A stretch of 5,037 nucleotides of DNA from Anaerococcus sp. (GTDB lineage: Bacteria > Bacillota > Clostridia > Tissierellales > Peptoniphilaceae): the NCBI GenBank assembly GCA_030825745.1, contig JAPJPH010000077.1, positions 1 through 5,037 on the forward strand, in the 5' to 3' direction. Made by a program: the position numbers and the translations under genes. Below the pieces are notes generated by a model that saw only the letters and a program-made list of their open reading frames with translations, did not search any database and was not told where the DNA came from. Of this stretch, positions 5,008-5,037 are shown piece by piece; position 1 is the first letter of the stretch; each line of letters opens with the position of its first letter.

Positions 5008-5037
5008 CGATTTTTATTGTTTATTAAATTCCATGTA

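Noticed and set aside
5014..5037. Possible C-terminal tail (YMEFNKQ, stop at 5016-5014) of a minus-strand gene beyond the window
   Set aside because: The position just before a minus-strand terminator is suggestive, but seven codons cannot be told from chance and another frame stays open longer. It is noted only as support for the terminator.

Overview
The window reads as a low-GC Gram-positive anaerobe, probably a Clostridia or Tissierellia-type amino-acid fermenter. By eye about one third of the bases are G+C. Ribosome binding sites are strong (AGGAGG or GGAGGAG), and the main metabolic operon is an oxygen-sensitive 2-oxoacid:ferredoxin oxidoreductase. The genus cannot be fixed from this sequence. 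All convincing genes lie on the minus strand, so the layout is given in transcription order from right to left.

At the right edge (about 4967-5007) is a rho-independent terminator that most likely ends a gene lying beyond the window. Next is a promoter region for a two-gene operon. It carries a near-consensus Fur box (4854-4868) overlapping the proposed -35 element, then a strong Shine-Dalgarno site. The operon is korA (3151-4812, gamma-alpha fusion subunit) and korB (2297-3154, thiamine-diphosphate/Fe-S beta subunit). The two genes overlap by ATGA and are followed by a clear terminator (2259-2286). Together they encode a CoA-dependent oxidative decarboxylase of a 2-oxoacid that delivers electrons to ferredoxin. 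KorB has Gln where the third of four cluster-ligating cysteines is expected.

The second unit is a polytopic membrane protein that I recognise as DUF1576 (941-2179). It is built from two homologous halves. An unrecognised 112-residue acidic protein (610-948) overlaps it by 8 bases. A six-codon leader ORF with a better Shine-Dalgarno site than the main gene precedes the DUF1576 start.

At the left edge (1-558) is the promoter-proximal end of an IS256-family insertion sequence, inserted about 50 bases after the 112-residue gene and in the same orientation. Its transposase is split by a -1 frame change exactly at a canonical slippery heptamer (T TTA AAA). Its Shine-Dalgarno site can be masked by a hairpin that forms only in transcripts entering from outside the element. 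The catalytic part and the other end of the element lie outside the window.

I found no CRISPR array, tRNA, rRNA or defence system. The best leads are the iron link of the kor operon (Fur box plus missing cluster ligand) and the two expression-control signals in the IS. No gene-free stretch exceeds 300 bases. The longest is 4813-5037, which holds the promoter, Fur box and terminator.
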